The notes below the pieces were generated by a model. The model made no database searches. It had not been told where the DNA came from and saw only the letters and a program-made list of their open reading frames with translations. A program made the translations under genes and the position numbers. From Novosphingobium sp. (GTDB lineage: Bacteria > Pseudomonadota > Alphaproteobacteria > Sphingomonadales > Sphingomonadaceae), in the NCBI RefSeq assembly GCF_019748365.1, contig NZ_JAIEPN010000034.1, forward strand, positions 1-44,593: a stretch of DNA of 44,593 bases, given 5' to 3'. Shown here piece after piece: positions 36,113 through 44,593 of this stretch. Each line of letters opens with the position of its first letter. The stretch's first letter is position 1.

Positions 36113-37347
36113 GCCGCCTCCCATGCCGCCAGCGCTGCCGGCACCGCCGCACCCAGCGGAACCGCATGTCCCGCCGCTGTCAGGCACGCTTCCAGCGCCG
36201 CCAAGGTCAGCAGAACCTTGTGCTTCATCGCGTTGTAACCCATCGCGCCCAGCCGCCAGATCTTGCCCTGCAGCGGCCCGAAGGCGGTGCCGATCTCGAT
36301 CTCGAAATGCGCACGCATCGCGGTGCGGATCGCCTCGCCGTCGACGCCTTCCGGGATGTATACGCCGGTCACATTGGTCATCCGATGCGCGTCGTCGCCA
36401 TAGACGGTGAGGCCCATCGCCCGCGCACCGGCAGTCATCGCCGCGCCTGCCTTGCGGTGCCGCGCAAACCGCATGTCCAGCCCCTCGCCCAGCGCCACCC
36501 GCGCACATTCGCGCGCGGCATAGAGCATCGAGGTTGCCTCGGTGTGATGGTTGAGCCGCTTCTCCGACCAGTAGTCCATGATCATCGCGAGATCGAAGTA
36601 GTTGGACGGAATGCGCGGCCCCACGCCATCAGTGATATCCGCCCGCTTGATGCCCTGCTCGACATGCCGCCGCGCGAAGATACGCTCTGCCGCCCGATCC
36701 GAAATCGTGATCGGCGCCGAACCCGAAGGCCCGCCAAGGCACTTCTGCAGACCTGCGGTCACGATATCGACACCCCACCGGTCCGCTGCGATCTCCATGC
36801 CGCCCAAGGTCGCGCAGGCATCGACGTAGAGATAGGCCCCCGCCGCCTTGCACAGCGCGCCCAGCCCTTCGAGCGGCTGCGCCATGGTGGTCGAGGTATC
36901 GCCGTGCACCGTTGCAACCACTTTCGGCCCGAACCGTTCAATGGCCTCGGCAATCGCCTCCATCGGCACGACTTCGCCCCAGGGTGCGCTTACCGTCTCG
37001 ATCTTCGCGCCGAGCCGGGTGAGTATCTCGGTCAGCAGCAGCCCGAAGCGCCCGAAGTTAACCACCAGCACCGTATCGCCCGGCTCGACGAGGCTGACGA
37101 GCGAGGCTTCGATCGCGGCGCGCGCGGTGCCGTCGATCAGCATCGTCCACTGGTTCTGCGTCCCGAACACGGGGCGATAGAGCGCCATGACCTGGTTCAT
37201 GAACCCGGTCATCTCGGGGTCGAACTGGCCGAGCAGGTCCGCCGCCATCGCGCGCAGCACGCGCGGGTGGGCGTTGACCGGCCCTGGTCCCATCAAAAGG
37301 CGCTGGGGCGGATCGATCTCGCCGAACAAGGTGGGATCAAGCGTCAC
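36109..37347 (-). CDS. pucG: (S)-ureidoglycine-glyoxylate aminotransferase
   Basis: A 412-residue class-V PLP enzyme that moves the amino group of ureidoglycine to glyoxylate, giving oxalurate and glycine. LMGPGPVNAHPRVLRAM, IDGTARAAIEASL, VDACATLGGM and the PLP-lysine region TAGLQKCLGGPSGSAP are present, with IPSNYFDL near the middle, a PucG-type block. Serine-glyoxylate and alanine-glyoxylate aminotransferases are close relatives, and the context decides for PucG. The start is probably GTG at 37347 (MTLDPTLFGEI), with a GGGAG site 7 nt upstream; it overlaps the amidohydrolase gene by 11 bp. Confidence 0.88.
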   Translation of the reverse strand: MTLDPTLFGEIDPPQRLLMGPGPVNAHPRVLRAMAADLLGQFDPEMTGFMNQVMALYRPVFGTQNQWTMLIDGTARAAIEASLVSLVEPGDTVLVVNFGRFGLLLTEILTRLGAKIETVSAPWGEVVPMEAIAEAIERFGPKVVATVHGDTSTTMAQPLEGLGALCKAAGAYLYVDACATLGGMEIAADRWGVDIVTAGLQKCLGGPSGSAPITISDRAAERIFARRHVEQGIKRADITDGVGPRIPSNYFDLAMIMDYWSEKRLNHHTEATSMLYAARECARVALGEGLDMRFARHRKAGAAMTAGARAMGLTVYGDDAHRMTNVTGVYIPEGVDGEAIRTAMRAHFEIEIGTAFGPLQGKIWRLGAMGYNAMKHKVLLTLAALEACLTAAGHAVPLGAAVPAALAAWEAA

Positions 37348-38566
37348 ATTTCGCTCCCAAGTGTCTGATAAAGCCGGACATGACCGCCAGCGCCGCCTCG
37401 GCGTCCGCGGGTTCGACATGTTCGGCCGGGTTGTGGCTCACGCCGCCGCGGCAGCGCAGAAACAGCATCGCGGTGGGGCAGAGCGCGGCCATGATCATCG
37501 CATCGTGCCCTGCGCCCGAGACCAGCCGGAAAGGCCGCTGACCCGCCTCTTCGGTGGCGGCATCAAGCAGGTTCATCAGGTCCGGATCGCAGGGGCTTGC
37601 GGGCAGATCATGCACCTGTCGCACCGACAGGCCGAGGTCGCGCCGCCCGGCAATGTCGCGGAACCGGCGCAGGATCTCTTCCGCCGCCCGGTCACGCACG
37701 CCTGCATCGCCGGCGCGCACATCGAGCGTGAACCGGCTGCGCCCCGCGATCACATTGGCCGCGCCTGAAGGCACCTCGACCACGCCCACAGTGGCTACAA
37801 GGTCTGCCGGCCCTGCCGTCGCAACGTCCTCGGCGGCTAGCACCATTTCGGCCATGCCCGCCACGGCATCGCGGCGAAGGCCCATCGCGGTCGTGCCTGC
37901 GTGGCCAGCTGTGCCCGAGAGTCCGATCTCGAAGCGCAGCTGCGCGGCAATCCCTGTCACCGTGCCCAGCGCAAGCCCCTCCGCCTCGAGCACAGGCCCC
38001 TGCTCGATATGCGCCTCGAGATAGGCGATGACGTCACCGGGCTTGCGCTTGGCTGAGGGATAGGCCGCCAGATCGAGCAGATCGCCGAGCCGCACCCCGT
38101 CGCGGTCCGCCACCTCCAGCGCCGCTGGATCGAGCGTCCCCGCCACGGCCCGGGAGGTCAGCATGGCGGCGGGAAAGCGCGAGCCTTCCTCGTCGCCGAA
38201 AGCATAGACTTCGATGGCGAAAGGAAGCCTGATGCCGCCTGAGGAAAGCGCCGCAACCGCTTCAATTCCCAGCGTTACTCCAAGCGGTCCATCATAGGCC
38301 CCGGCATTGCGCACGCTATCGATATGGCTCCCGATCACCAGCGCCGGGGCATCCGCTGCCATGCCTTCATAGCGCCCGATCAGGTTCGCCGCCGCATCGC
38401 GCCGCACACTCATGCCGGCTTCGGTCATCCATGCAGTGATCTGGTCCTGCGCGGCCGTGTAGGCGGGTGAGAGATAGGTGCGCGTAAGCCCTTCGGCGCT
38501 GTCGCTGTAGGGCGGCAGCTTCAGCGCATCGCAGCGCGCAACAGCCCGGGCGCCACCCGTCACCAT
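37337..38566 (-). CDS. allC: Allantoate amidohydrolase (AllC-type)
   Basis: A 409-residue dinuclear-metal M20/hydantoinase-carbamoylase family enzyme that converts allantoate to ureidoglycine, CO2 and ammonia. Metal ligands are in GSHIDSV, YDGPLG, GDEEGSRF, EAHIEQGPVLE and SHNPAEH. The dimer domain has GTAGHAGTT. Related N-carbamoyl amino-acid hydrolases share these motifs; allantoate is inferred from its position between PuuE and PucG functions. ATG at 38566 overlaps the hpxW stop by 7 nt. Confidence 0.88.
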   Translation of the reverse strand: MVTGGARAVARCDALKLPPYSDSAEGLTRTYLSPAYTAAQDQITAWMTEAGMSVRRDAAANLIGRYEGMAADAPALVIGSHIDSVRNAGAYDGPLGVTLGIEAVAALSSGGIRLPFAIEVYAFGDEEGSRFPAAMLTSRAVAGTLDPAALEVADRDGVRLGDLLDLAAYPSAKRKPGDVIAYLEAHIEQGPVLEAEGLALGTVTGIAAQLRFEIGLSGTAGHAGTTAMGLRRDAVAGMAEMVLAAEDVATAGPADLVATVGVVEVPSGAANVIAGRSRFTLDVRAGDAGVRDRAAEEILRRFRDIAGRRDLGLSVRQVHDLPASPCDPDLMNLLDAATEEAGQRPFRLVSGAGHDAMIMAALCPTAMLFLRCRGGVSHNPAEHVEPADAEAALAVMSGFIRHLGAKCDA

Positions 38567-40143
38567 GCTGCCACTCCGCCATCGCTGCGCGGATCGGTTG
38601 CGCCATCAAGCCGCCCATCGGCATGGCGCACGATCGCCCCGGCGTGGCCCATCGTCGCCGTCAGTGGCCCGACGCGCTCCACCGCATGCCCGGCCGCCGC
38701 AAGGGCCGGGTAAAGCTCCGGCGCAAAGCCGTCCTCCAGCTTCAGAGTGGTGGACTGGTCCCCCCAGGTCCGCCCCAGAAGCCAGCGTGGCGCGCTGATC
38801 GCGCCCTGCAGGTCCGCGCCGAACCGCGCATAGCGGGTGAACAGCGCCGCCTGCGTCTGCGGCTGCCCCTCGCCGCCCATCGTGCCATAGGCCATCACGC
38901 GCCCGTCATCGAAGCGCGCCAAAGCCGGGTTGAGCGTGTGGAACGGCTTGCGATAGGGCTTCAGCGCATTCCAGCCGCTTTCCGCCAGCCGGAAGCTGCT
39001 GCCCCGGTTCTGCCAGGTGATCCCGGTCTTCGGCAGCACCAGCCCTGAGCCGAACTCGAAGTAGGTCGACTGGATCGCGCTAACCACGCGCCCTTCGCCA
39101 TCCGCCGCGCCAAACCAGCAGGTGTCGCCCCACTGCGGCGGCTGCGGCCAGGGCAATGCCTGCGCGGGATCGATCTTCGCCGCCAGCGCATCGAGCGCAG
39201 TCGCATCATCCAGCAGCGCCTGAAAATCGAAATCGGTGAAAGCCGGATCGCCAACGTGCCGGTCGCGCAGCAGAAACGCCTGCTTGGTCGCTTCTACGAG
39301 GCCGTGGACATGGTCGAACCCGTCCGCCGCAGCCGCTTCGAGCCGGTCGAACAACGCGAGGATCAGCAGCGAGGCAAACCCCTGCGTCGGCGGCGCGCTA
39401 TTCCAGACCTGCGCGCCGGCAATCCGCGTCGTCAACGGCTCAGGCCGCGTCGCGACATGCGCAGCCAGATCCGCTGCCGAGACCGGGCTGCCCAGCAGCG
39501 CGAGATCCGCCGCAATGTCCGCCGCCAATGCCCCGGTGTAGAAGCTCTCGAGCCCCTCCCCACACAGGCGCCGCAAGGTTGCCGCCAGCACCGGCTGGCG
39601 CAGCACATCGCCCTCCGCCAAGGGCCGACCCTCCGGCTCGAACGTCGCGCCATAGGCGCCCGGCTGCACGCGCAATTCCGGCCCCTTGGCTGCTGCAATC
39701 GCCGCCTGCCCCGCCGTCACCGCCACGCCCGCCTCGGCATGGGCCATGGCATCGCGTAGCAGCCGCTCCAGCGGCAGCGATCCGCCCGCGCTCGCCAGCG
39801 CCGCCGCCCAGCCGGAAATCGTCCCCGCCACCGTATTCGCCGCAAGCGGCCCGCGAAACGGCACCGCTTCCAGACCGGCATACATATCGAGCGAAACAGC
39901 CCCCGCCGCCCCGCCGCAGCCGTGGATGCCATGCACCGCGCCGTCCGGCTCATGGATCACCCAGAAACCATCGCCGCCGATCCCGGTCATATGGGGATAG
40001 ACCACAGCCAGGCACGCCGCGACCGCCACGGTCGCCTCCACCGCGTTGCCGCCATCCTGCAGCACCGACAGGCCCGCCTGCGCCGCCAGATGATGCGGCG
40101 CGGTGACGATGCCCTTGCGGCCAGAGACTGTGCTGAGCGCCAT
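38560..40143 (-). CDS. hpxW: HpxW-like oxamate amidohydrolase (gamma-glutamyltransferase family)
   Basis: A 527-residue Ntn-hydrolase of the gamma-glutamyltranspeptidase family. Autocleavage is expected before T341 in GDTCWFGAADGEG, which would free the catalytic threonine. SAIQSTYFEFGSGLVLP follows, close to HpxW (DTVWMG / FIQSIYHEFGSG as recalled) and different from true GGT, which has TTHxS. There is no signal peptide, unlike periplasmic GGT. HpxW hydrolyses oxamate to oxalate and ammonia, which fits downstream of PucG and HpxY. The start lies 13 bp after the nucleosidase stop. Confidence 0.82.
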   Translation of the reverse strand: MALSTVSGRKGIVTAPHHLAAQAGLSVLQDGGNAVEATVAVAACLAVVYPHMTGIGGDGFWVIHEPDGAVHGIHGCGGAAGAVSLDMYAGLEAVPFRGPLAANTVAGTISGWAAALASAGGSLPLERLLRDAMAHAEAGVAVTAGQAAIAAAKGPELRVQPGAYGATFEPEGRPLAEGDVLRQPVLAATLRRLCGEGLESFYTGALAADIAADLALLGSPVSAADLAAHVATRPEPLTTRIAGAQVWNSAPPTQGFASLLILALFDRLEAAAADGFDHVHGLVEATKQAFLLRDRHVGDPAFTDFDFQALLDDATALDALAAKIDPAQALPWPQPPQWGDTCWFGAADGEGRVVSAIQSTYFEFGSGLVLPKTGITWQNRGSSFRLAESGWNALKPYRKPFHTLNPALARFDDGRVMAYGTMGGEGQPQTQAALFTRYARFGADLQGAISAPRWLLGRTWGDQSTTLKLEDGFAPELYPALAAAGHAVERVGPLTATMGHAGAIVRHADGRLDGATDPRSDGGVAAW

Positions 40144-40156
40144 CAGTCAGGCCCCA

Positions 40157-41083
40157 TCAATCCGGCAATGCCGCGACGAAGGCCCGCACTACATGCGCCG
40201 AATTGGCCGAGGCGAGGTGCTCGAAGACATATTCCATGTTCTTGTGCGGGTCGCCGCCGGCAAGGTCGGAAAGGCTGCGGAACACGATGGCCGGAACGCT
40301 GTTGCTCATTGCCACCTGCATCACCGCGGCGCTTTCCATATCGAGCACGCGCGCCTTCCATGCCTTCTGCAGGTAGATGCGGAATGCGGCGTTGTCGGCA
40401 TAGATGCCCGCCGTCACCCCCGTCCCGCCGACCACGATCTTGGGCATCTGCGGCAGGCACAGCGCCGAATCTGCGCGCATCTTGTCCGATGGCGGCACAC
40501 AGCGCTCCAGTGTGATCGTGGGCACGACCTTCTTCGCCAGCGCCAGCAACTCGCCATCGACCGGGATGCGATAGACCCGCTTCATGGCTGCATCCTTGCT
40601 GGTGATCAGCGTCCCGCGCGGGAAGATGAAGTTCCAGTTCGCGGGCGATTCCGGATGGCCCTCGTCCGGCGGCAGCCACCCCTTCTTGGTGCGCCGGGCG
40701 AAGGATCCTTCGAGGTACTGCCCCCAGTTCTCCGCCACCACGACATCGCCGATGGACAGCGCCGGATCGACCCCGCCCGCGATCCCCGAGAACACGATCC
40801 GCTTCACGGTAAAGCGGTCGAGCACGATCTGCGTGCTCATCGCGGCGTTCACCACGCTGACCCCGCTCTGCATCAGCACCACCGGCTTGCCTTCCAGCGT
40901 TCCCGTCAGGAAGATGCTGCCGTTGATCTTGTGCTCCTTGGCGTCCTTGATCGTCGGCACGAGCGAGTGCCACTCGGGATAGAACGCCGTCATCACCACC
41001 GTGCGCGGCGTGTCATCGAGCTTCTGCGCGAGAGCGGGCGAGGCCATCAGCGCGGCGAATGCGAGGAAAATCAGACGGATCAT
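40157..41083 (-). CDS. Periplasmic nucleosidase/phosphorylase-family protein
   Basis: A 308-residue exported protein (signal peptide LIFLAFAALMASPALA) of the purine nucleoside phosphorylase/MTA-SAH nucleosidase superfamily. FSGIAGGVDPALSIGDVVVAENW is the phosphate/ribose-side loop, and LDMESAAVMQVA has the catalytic glutamate of the MTAN group; FRSLSDLAGGD supplies the Asp that activates N7. It probably splits purine nucleosides in the periplasm. Substrate could be MTA, SAH, inosine or guanosine. ATG at 41083 overlaps the permease stop by 4 nt. Confidence 0.82.
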   Translation of the reverse strand: MIRLIFLAFAALMASPALAQKLDDTPRTVVMTAFYPEWHSLVPTIKDAKEHKINGSIFLTGTLEGKPVVLMQSGVSVVNAAMSTQIVLDRFTVKRIVFSGIAGGVDPALSIGDVVVAENWGQYLEGSFARRTKKGWLPPDEGHPESPANWNFIFPRGTLITSKDAAMKRVYRIPVDGELLALAKKVVPTITLERCVPPSDKMRADSALCLPQMPKIVVGGTGVTAGIYADNAAFRIYLQKAWKARVLDMESAAVMQVAMSNSVPAIVFRSLSDLAGGDPHKNMEYVFEHLASANSAHVVRAFVAALPD

Positions 41084-42426
41084 GCGGCAGCCATCCAGGC
41101 AAAGCGCGCCACGAACAGCGCGGCGAGCGTGTAGAGAAACCAGTCCTTGATGCCTGCCTCGCCCTTGATGAGCTTGAGGAAGGCATGCGCGGTGATGCCG
41201 AAGGCAAGGCCATTGGCGATCGAGAACGTCAGCGGGATCATCGCCACCGTCAGGAAGGCCGGGATTGCCGCCATCGGGTCCTCCCAGTCGACCTCGGTCA
41301 GCGGCAGCAGCATCAGCCCGCCCATCACTACGAGTGCGGGCGCGGTCGCCGCGAGCGGCACGAGGCTCGCATAGGGCGCGACGAACATCGTCGCGAAGAA
41401 CAGCAGCCCGCATATCACCGCTGTCAGGCCCGTGCGCCCGCCAGCCTGCACGCCCGCCGCGCTTTCGACGTAGCTGGTGACGGTCGAAGTGCCCGCCACC
41501 GCGCCCACCATCGTCGCCACGGCGTCGGTCATCAGGATGCGGTTGAGGCCCGGGATCTTGCCCGCCGCATCCATCAGCCCCGCGCGCTTGGTCACCGCGA
41601 CCAGCGTGCCGATATTGTCGAACAGGTCGACGAACAGGAACACGAACAGGATTTCGACGAGCCCGAGCCCCGCCTTGCCCGAAAGCCCAAACACGCCCGG
41701 AATGTCGAGCTTGAACGCCGTCGCCGTCAGCGCCGCAAGGCTATAGGGTTCGGTCGGCGCATGGACCTGACCCATGACCCAGCCAGCCAGCGTAGTCAGC
41801 ACGATGCCGATCAGCATCGCCGCGCGCACGTTCCACACCGAAAGCGAGCCGATGATGACAAGGCCGAACAGCGCCAGCGCCGGCCCCGGCTGGGTCACGC
41901 TGCCCAGCGCCACGAAGGTCGCTGGGTTGGCCACGACGATACCGGCGTCCTTGAGGCCGATGAAGCCGATGAACAGACCGATGCCGCCCGCCACCGCAGC
42001 AAACAGATGCTGCGGGATGACCGAGACGATCAGCTGCCGCACCCCCGTCAGCGTCAGGATCAGGAACGCGACGCCCGAAATGAACACGCAGCCGAGCGCG
42101 ATCGGCCAGGGCACGCCCATCTGCTGCACCACGGTAAAGCTGAAATAGGCATTGAGCCCCATGCCCGGCGCCAAGGCCAGCGGCGTGTTGGCTACCAGGC
42201 CCATCAGGATTGAGGCAAAGGCCGCGGCAAAGCAGGTTGCCGCCGCGACCGAGGCTACCGGCAGCCCGGCCTGCCCGAGGATCGCCGGATTGACGAGCAC
42301 GATATAGGCCATCGTGAGAAACGTGGTGAAGCCTGCCAGCACTTCGGTGCGCACATCGGTGCCGCGCGCGCTCAGCTGGAACCGGCGCTCGAGCATTCCC
42401 TGCTCGGCGGCCACTGCATCGCTCAT
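41080..42426 (-). CDS. NCS2/AzgA-type purine permease
   Basis: A 448-residue inner-membrane protein with about 13 hydrophobic segments. The family blocks are RTEVLAGFTTFLTMAYIVLVNP, APGMGLNAYFSF, and FVDLFDNIGTLVAV with TSTVTSYVESAAGVQAGGRTGL, all characteristic of the AzgA group (adenine, guanine and hypoxanthine uptake) rather than the UraA/XanP group. It would import bases freed by the periplasmic nucleosidases. It overlaps hpxY by 4 nt. Confidence 0.92.
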   Translation of the reverse strand: MSDAVAAEQGMLERRFQLSARGTDVRTEVLAGFTTFLTMAYIVLVNPAILGQAGLPVASVAAATCFAAAFASILMGLVANTPLALAPGMGLNAYFSFTVVQQMGVPWPIALGCVFISGVAFLILTLTGVRQLIVSVIPQHLFAAVAGGIGLFIGFIGLKDAGIVVANPATFVALGSVTQPGPALALFGLVIIGSLSVWNVRAAMLIGIVLTTLAGWVMGQVHAPTEPYSLAALTATAFKLDIPGVFGLSGKAGLGLVEILFVFLFVDLFDNIGTLVAVTKRAGLMDAAGKIPGLNRILMTDAVATMVGAVAGTSTVTSYVESAAGVQAGGRTGLTAVICGLLFFATMFVAPYASLVPLAATAPALVVMGGLMLLPLTEVDWEDPMAAIPAFLTVAMIPLTFSIANGLAFGITAHAFLKLIKGEAGIKDWFLYTLAALFVARFAWMAAA

Positions 42427-43757
42427 GTCATTTCCCCCGCAAATGCGCTTTCCGGCATGGTCACGCCGGTGAAACCCCTGTCTTCAAGCTCTGCCGCCAG
42501 CCGCAGCAGCGCGCCCTCGCCGCCGCGCTTGCCGATCAGTTGCAGCCCAAGCGGCAATTGCCCCGGCCGCTTCAGCGGCACCGCCAGCACCGGCAGCGCG
42601 GTGAAGGTGATCGGCTGCGTGTGGATGCCAAGGTTCGCGCGCGCCGGGCTCGGCTCGCCATCGATCAGGATCATGGGATCCTCGATCAGCGGCGCGGCGC
42701 ACGGCGTAGACGGCGCGAGGAGCACGTCGAAATCGGCAACCAGCGCCTCGATCCGCGCGATGTAGGCCGCGCGGAATGTCAGCGCCTGTTCGTAAAGCGC
42801 ATCGGGCAGCAAGGCGCCTGCCATCAGCCGGTCGCGCACCGCCGGATCATACGTCATCGGGTCTGCCGCGAGCGCCTTGCGGTGCAGCCGCCCCCCCTCA
42901 TAGGCCGTGATCACAAAGGCCGCGCTGCGCGCCCGCGCGACGTCGGGCAAGTCGATCAGCGGCGCATCGGGCGCCACCGCATCGATGGCGGCGAGCTGCG
43001 CCGGATCGGCATTCTCGCGAAACCGTCCGCCCAGCCGCGCGACCCTCGGCAGCGTGCTGGAGGGCAAAACCGCACCGCCACGCAGCGCGGCCCAGACCAG
43101 CGCCAGATCATCAAGGCTGGCCGCAAACGGCCCGATCTCGTCAAAGCTCTCGGCAAAGGGAAAGGTCCCCGCCAGCGGCAGATCGCCCCGCGCGGGCCGG
43201 AGGCCATAGAGCCCGCACAAGCTGGCGGGCACGCGCACCGAACCATTGGTATCCGATCCCAGCGTCAGCGGCACGAGCCCCGCCGCGACCGCCGCCGCCG
43301 ATCCGCCGGAAGAGCCGCCTGCCAGCCGCGCCGCATCATGCGGATTGCGCGTGGTGCCATAGTCCGCGTTCACCGTGGCAAAGCCATAGGCAAACGCATC
43401 CATGTTGAGCGTGGCGCAGAGCACCGCGCCCGCTGTGCTCAGCCGCCGGATCGCCTCTGCATCTTCGGCCGCAGGAGCTTCCCGCTCTCGCGCCGCAGAG
43501 CCCGCCGTGGTCGGCAAGCCCGCCACGTCAAACAAGTCCTTCACCGCAAAAGGCACGCCCGCCAGCGGCCCCGGATCTTCGCCGCGCGCGATCCGCGCAT
43601 CGACCGCCGCCGCTTCGGCCATGGCGCGCTCGGCCAGCACCCGCGTCACCGCAACGTGACCGTCCACGCGCAAACGCTCCAGCGCCTCGGCGACCACGCT
43701 CGCGGCTGACTGCGTTCCTGCGCGCACCGCCGCCGCGATGGCCGTCGCCGTCTTCAT
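42423..43757 (-). CDS. hpxY: HpxY/AtzE-family amidase
   Basis: A 444-residue amidase-signature enzyme with the triad K73 (AVKDLFD), cis-Ser S149 (GGSSGGS) and nucleophile S173 (SDTNGSVRVPAS). The spacing and the DTNGS motif are those of the AtzE branch, which acts on carboxybiuret and needs the small subunit AtzG. The K. pneumoniae HpxY homologue sits in an oxalurate/oxamate cluster, so this enzyme probably acts on oxalurate. No separate AtzG/HpxX gene is present next to it; the preceding protein ends in what looks like that domain. ATG at 43757 overlaps the upstream stop by 4 nt. Confidence 0.85.
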   Translation of the reverse strand: MKTATAIAAAVRAGTQSAASVVAEALERLRVDGHVAVTRVLAERAMAEAAAVDARIARGEDPGPLAGVPFAVKDLFDVAGLPTTAGSAAREREAPAAEDAEAIRRLSTAGAVLCATLNMDAFAYGFATVNADYGTTRNPHDAARLAGGSSGGSAAAVAAGLVPLTLGSDTNGSVRVPASLCGLYGLRPARGDLPLAGTFPFAESFDEIGPFAASLDDLALVWAALRGGAVLPSSTLPRVARLGGRFRENADPAQLAAIDAVAPDAPLIDLPDVARARSAAFVITAYEGGRLHRKALAADPMTYDPAVRDRLMAGALLPDALYEQALTFRAAYIARIEALVADFDVLLAPSTPCAAPLIEDPMILIDGEPSPARANLGIHTQPITFTALPVLAVPLKRPGQLPLGLQLIGKRGGEGALLRLAAELEDRGFTGVTMPESAFAGEMT

Positions 43758-44593
43758 GCGCCGCCCTCGCCCAGCGCGATGCGGGCATGCTGTGTCAGCA
43801 ATGCGAGATTGCTGCTCACCCCCGGCCGGCATTCTTCAGGCACCGGTAAGCCGATCTCGGCTGCACGCTCCAGCATCGCGGCCTCGTTCTGCGGCGGCAG
43901 CTTTGCCGCGGCCAGCGCCTCGCCCTCGCGGCGATAGCGACCCGCCAGCCATGCGCAGACGAAGAGCTGCAACTGGTGGAAGACCATCAGCGGCAGGATC
44001 ACGATGCCCACCTGCGCGGGGGCAAACAGCGCGCCCGCCATCGGCACGCCCGAAACGAGGCTCTTCTTCGAGCCGCAGAAGAGGAGGACTATCGCATCCT
44101 CGCGCCCCAGCCCCGCAGCCCGCGCTGCCACGCCGTTGATCGCGATCACCACCGCCAGCATCGCCGCCGAAGCTGCCAGCAGCACGGCGAGGTCGAACGG
44201 CCCAACGCGCTGCCACACCCCGTTCACCACTGCCGCGCTGAACGCCGAATAGACCACCAGCAGCACCGAAGAGCGGTCCACCGGCTGCAGCAGTTTCTTG
44301 TGGCTATCCACCCACTTGCCGATCACCGGACGCAGCAGGTGGCCCACAACGAAGGGCAGCAGCAACTGCGAGGCGATCTTCTGGACCGAAGCAAGCCCGT
44401 CCATCCCGCCGCCAGCCCCGCCGCCGCTCTGAATGAACACCGCCACCAGCACCGGAGTGAGCACCACGCCGATCAGATTGGAAAGCGAAGCGCTGCACAC
44501 CGCCGCCGCGACATTGCCGCCCGCCATCGCGGTCATCGCGATCGAGCTTTGCACCGTCGAGGGCAGCAGCGCGAGGAAGAGCAGCCCCATCGC
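43754..44593 (-). CDS. SBF-like (YfeH type) transporter with apparent C-terminal AtzG/HpxX domain; partial
   Basis: The frame is open at the window edge, so the N-terminus is missing; 279 residues are visible. They show SSIAMTAMAGGNVAAAVCSASLSNLIGVVLTP and FCGSKKSLVSGVP, typical of bile-acid:sodium-symporter-like YfeH proteins, with about seven helices visible. After the last helix (about 43910) the tail of some 50 residues reads ...ERAAEIGLPVPEECRPGV..., matching the pattern of DUF4089 (AtzG/HpxX-like), a soluble partner of the AtzE-type amidase encoded next. The usual final segment of that domain is missing or altered. If real, transporter and amidase subunit are fused. Confidence 0.7.
   Translation of the reverse strand, partial: AMGLLFLALLPSTVQSSIAMTAMAGGNVAAAVCSASLSNLIGVVLTPVLVAVFIQSGGGAGGGMDGLASVQKIASQLLLPFVVGHLLRPVIGKWVDSHKKLLQPVDRSSVLLVVYSAFSAAVVNGVWQRVGPFDLAVLLAASAAMLAVVIAINGVAARAAGLGREDAIVLLFCGSKKSLVSGVPMAGALFAPAQVGIVILPLMVFHQLQLFVCAWLAGRYRREGEALAAAKLPPQNEAAMLERAAEIGLPVPEECRPGVSSNLALLTQHARIALGEGGA

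Overview
The window comes from a GC-rich alphaproteobacterium, most likely a member of the Sphingomonadales (Novosphingobium or a close relative). The pointers are the hrcA / rph-rdgB-hemW neighbourhood, a DUF6456 protein, a PepSY / response regulator / histidine kinase trio, and a palindromic repeat of the type scattered through sphingomonad genomes. This assignment rests on gene content and recalled family resemblance, not on a search.

Positions 1-18000 are mostly housekeeping genes. They hold the start of grpE behind hrcA, then rph, rdgB, a secreted CAP-domain protein, hemW and a XerC-type recombinase. A two-component operon with a PepSY protein and an ABC-F ATPase follow. A four-gene run at 9888-12480 pairs an Lgt-like membrane protein with a radical SAM enzyme of the tetraether-synthase (Tes) type, flanked by two small proteins; it may modify a lipid. 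After it come a DUF6456 gene, an XRE regulator with a possible LexA-type box over its promoter, a glycosyltransferase, and yajC-secD-secF. A tRNA-Pro(GGG) gene with a good promoter separates this part from the next.

Positions 18537-23234 carry a tight plus-strand cluster: a ferritin-like diiron protein, a KAS III-type condensing enzyme, an ABC ATPase, an ABC-2 permease, a periplasmic thioredoxin-like protein and a CcdA-like electron carrier. I do not recognise it as a named pathway. It looks like a small system that makes and exports an acyl product.

Positions 24822-44593 form one long minus-strand operon of 18 genes, 11 of whose 17 junctions are 4-nt stop/start overlaps. It encodes an almost complete route from nucleosides and purine bases to oxalate: periplasmic nucleosidases, an NCS2-family permease, adenine and guanine deaminases, xanthine dehydrogenase (xdhABC), membrane urate oxidase (PuuD), HIU hydrolase, OHCU decarboxylase, allantoinase (PuuE), allantoate amidohydrolase, ureidoglycine-glyoxylate aminotransferase (PucG), and HpxW/HpxY/HpxZ homologues acting around oxalurate and oxamate. 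The expected small subunit HpxX/AtzG has no gene of its own. The C-terminal tail of the transporter-like protein directly upstream of hpxY looks like that domain, suggesting a transporter-AtzG fusion. A malonyl-CoA synthetase gene (matB-like) follows the operon on the same strand.

The three places most worth a second look are the Tes-like/Lgt-like operon, the ferritin/KAS III/ABC/thioredoxin cluster, and the apparent HpxX fusion.
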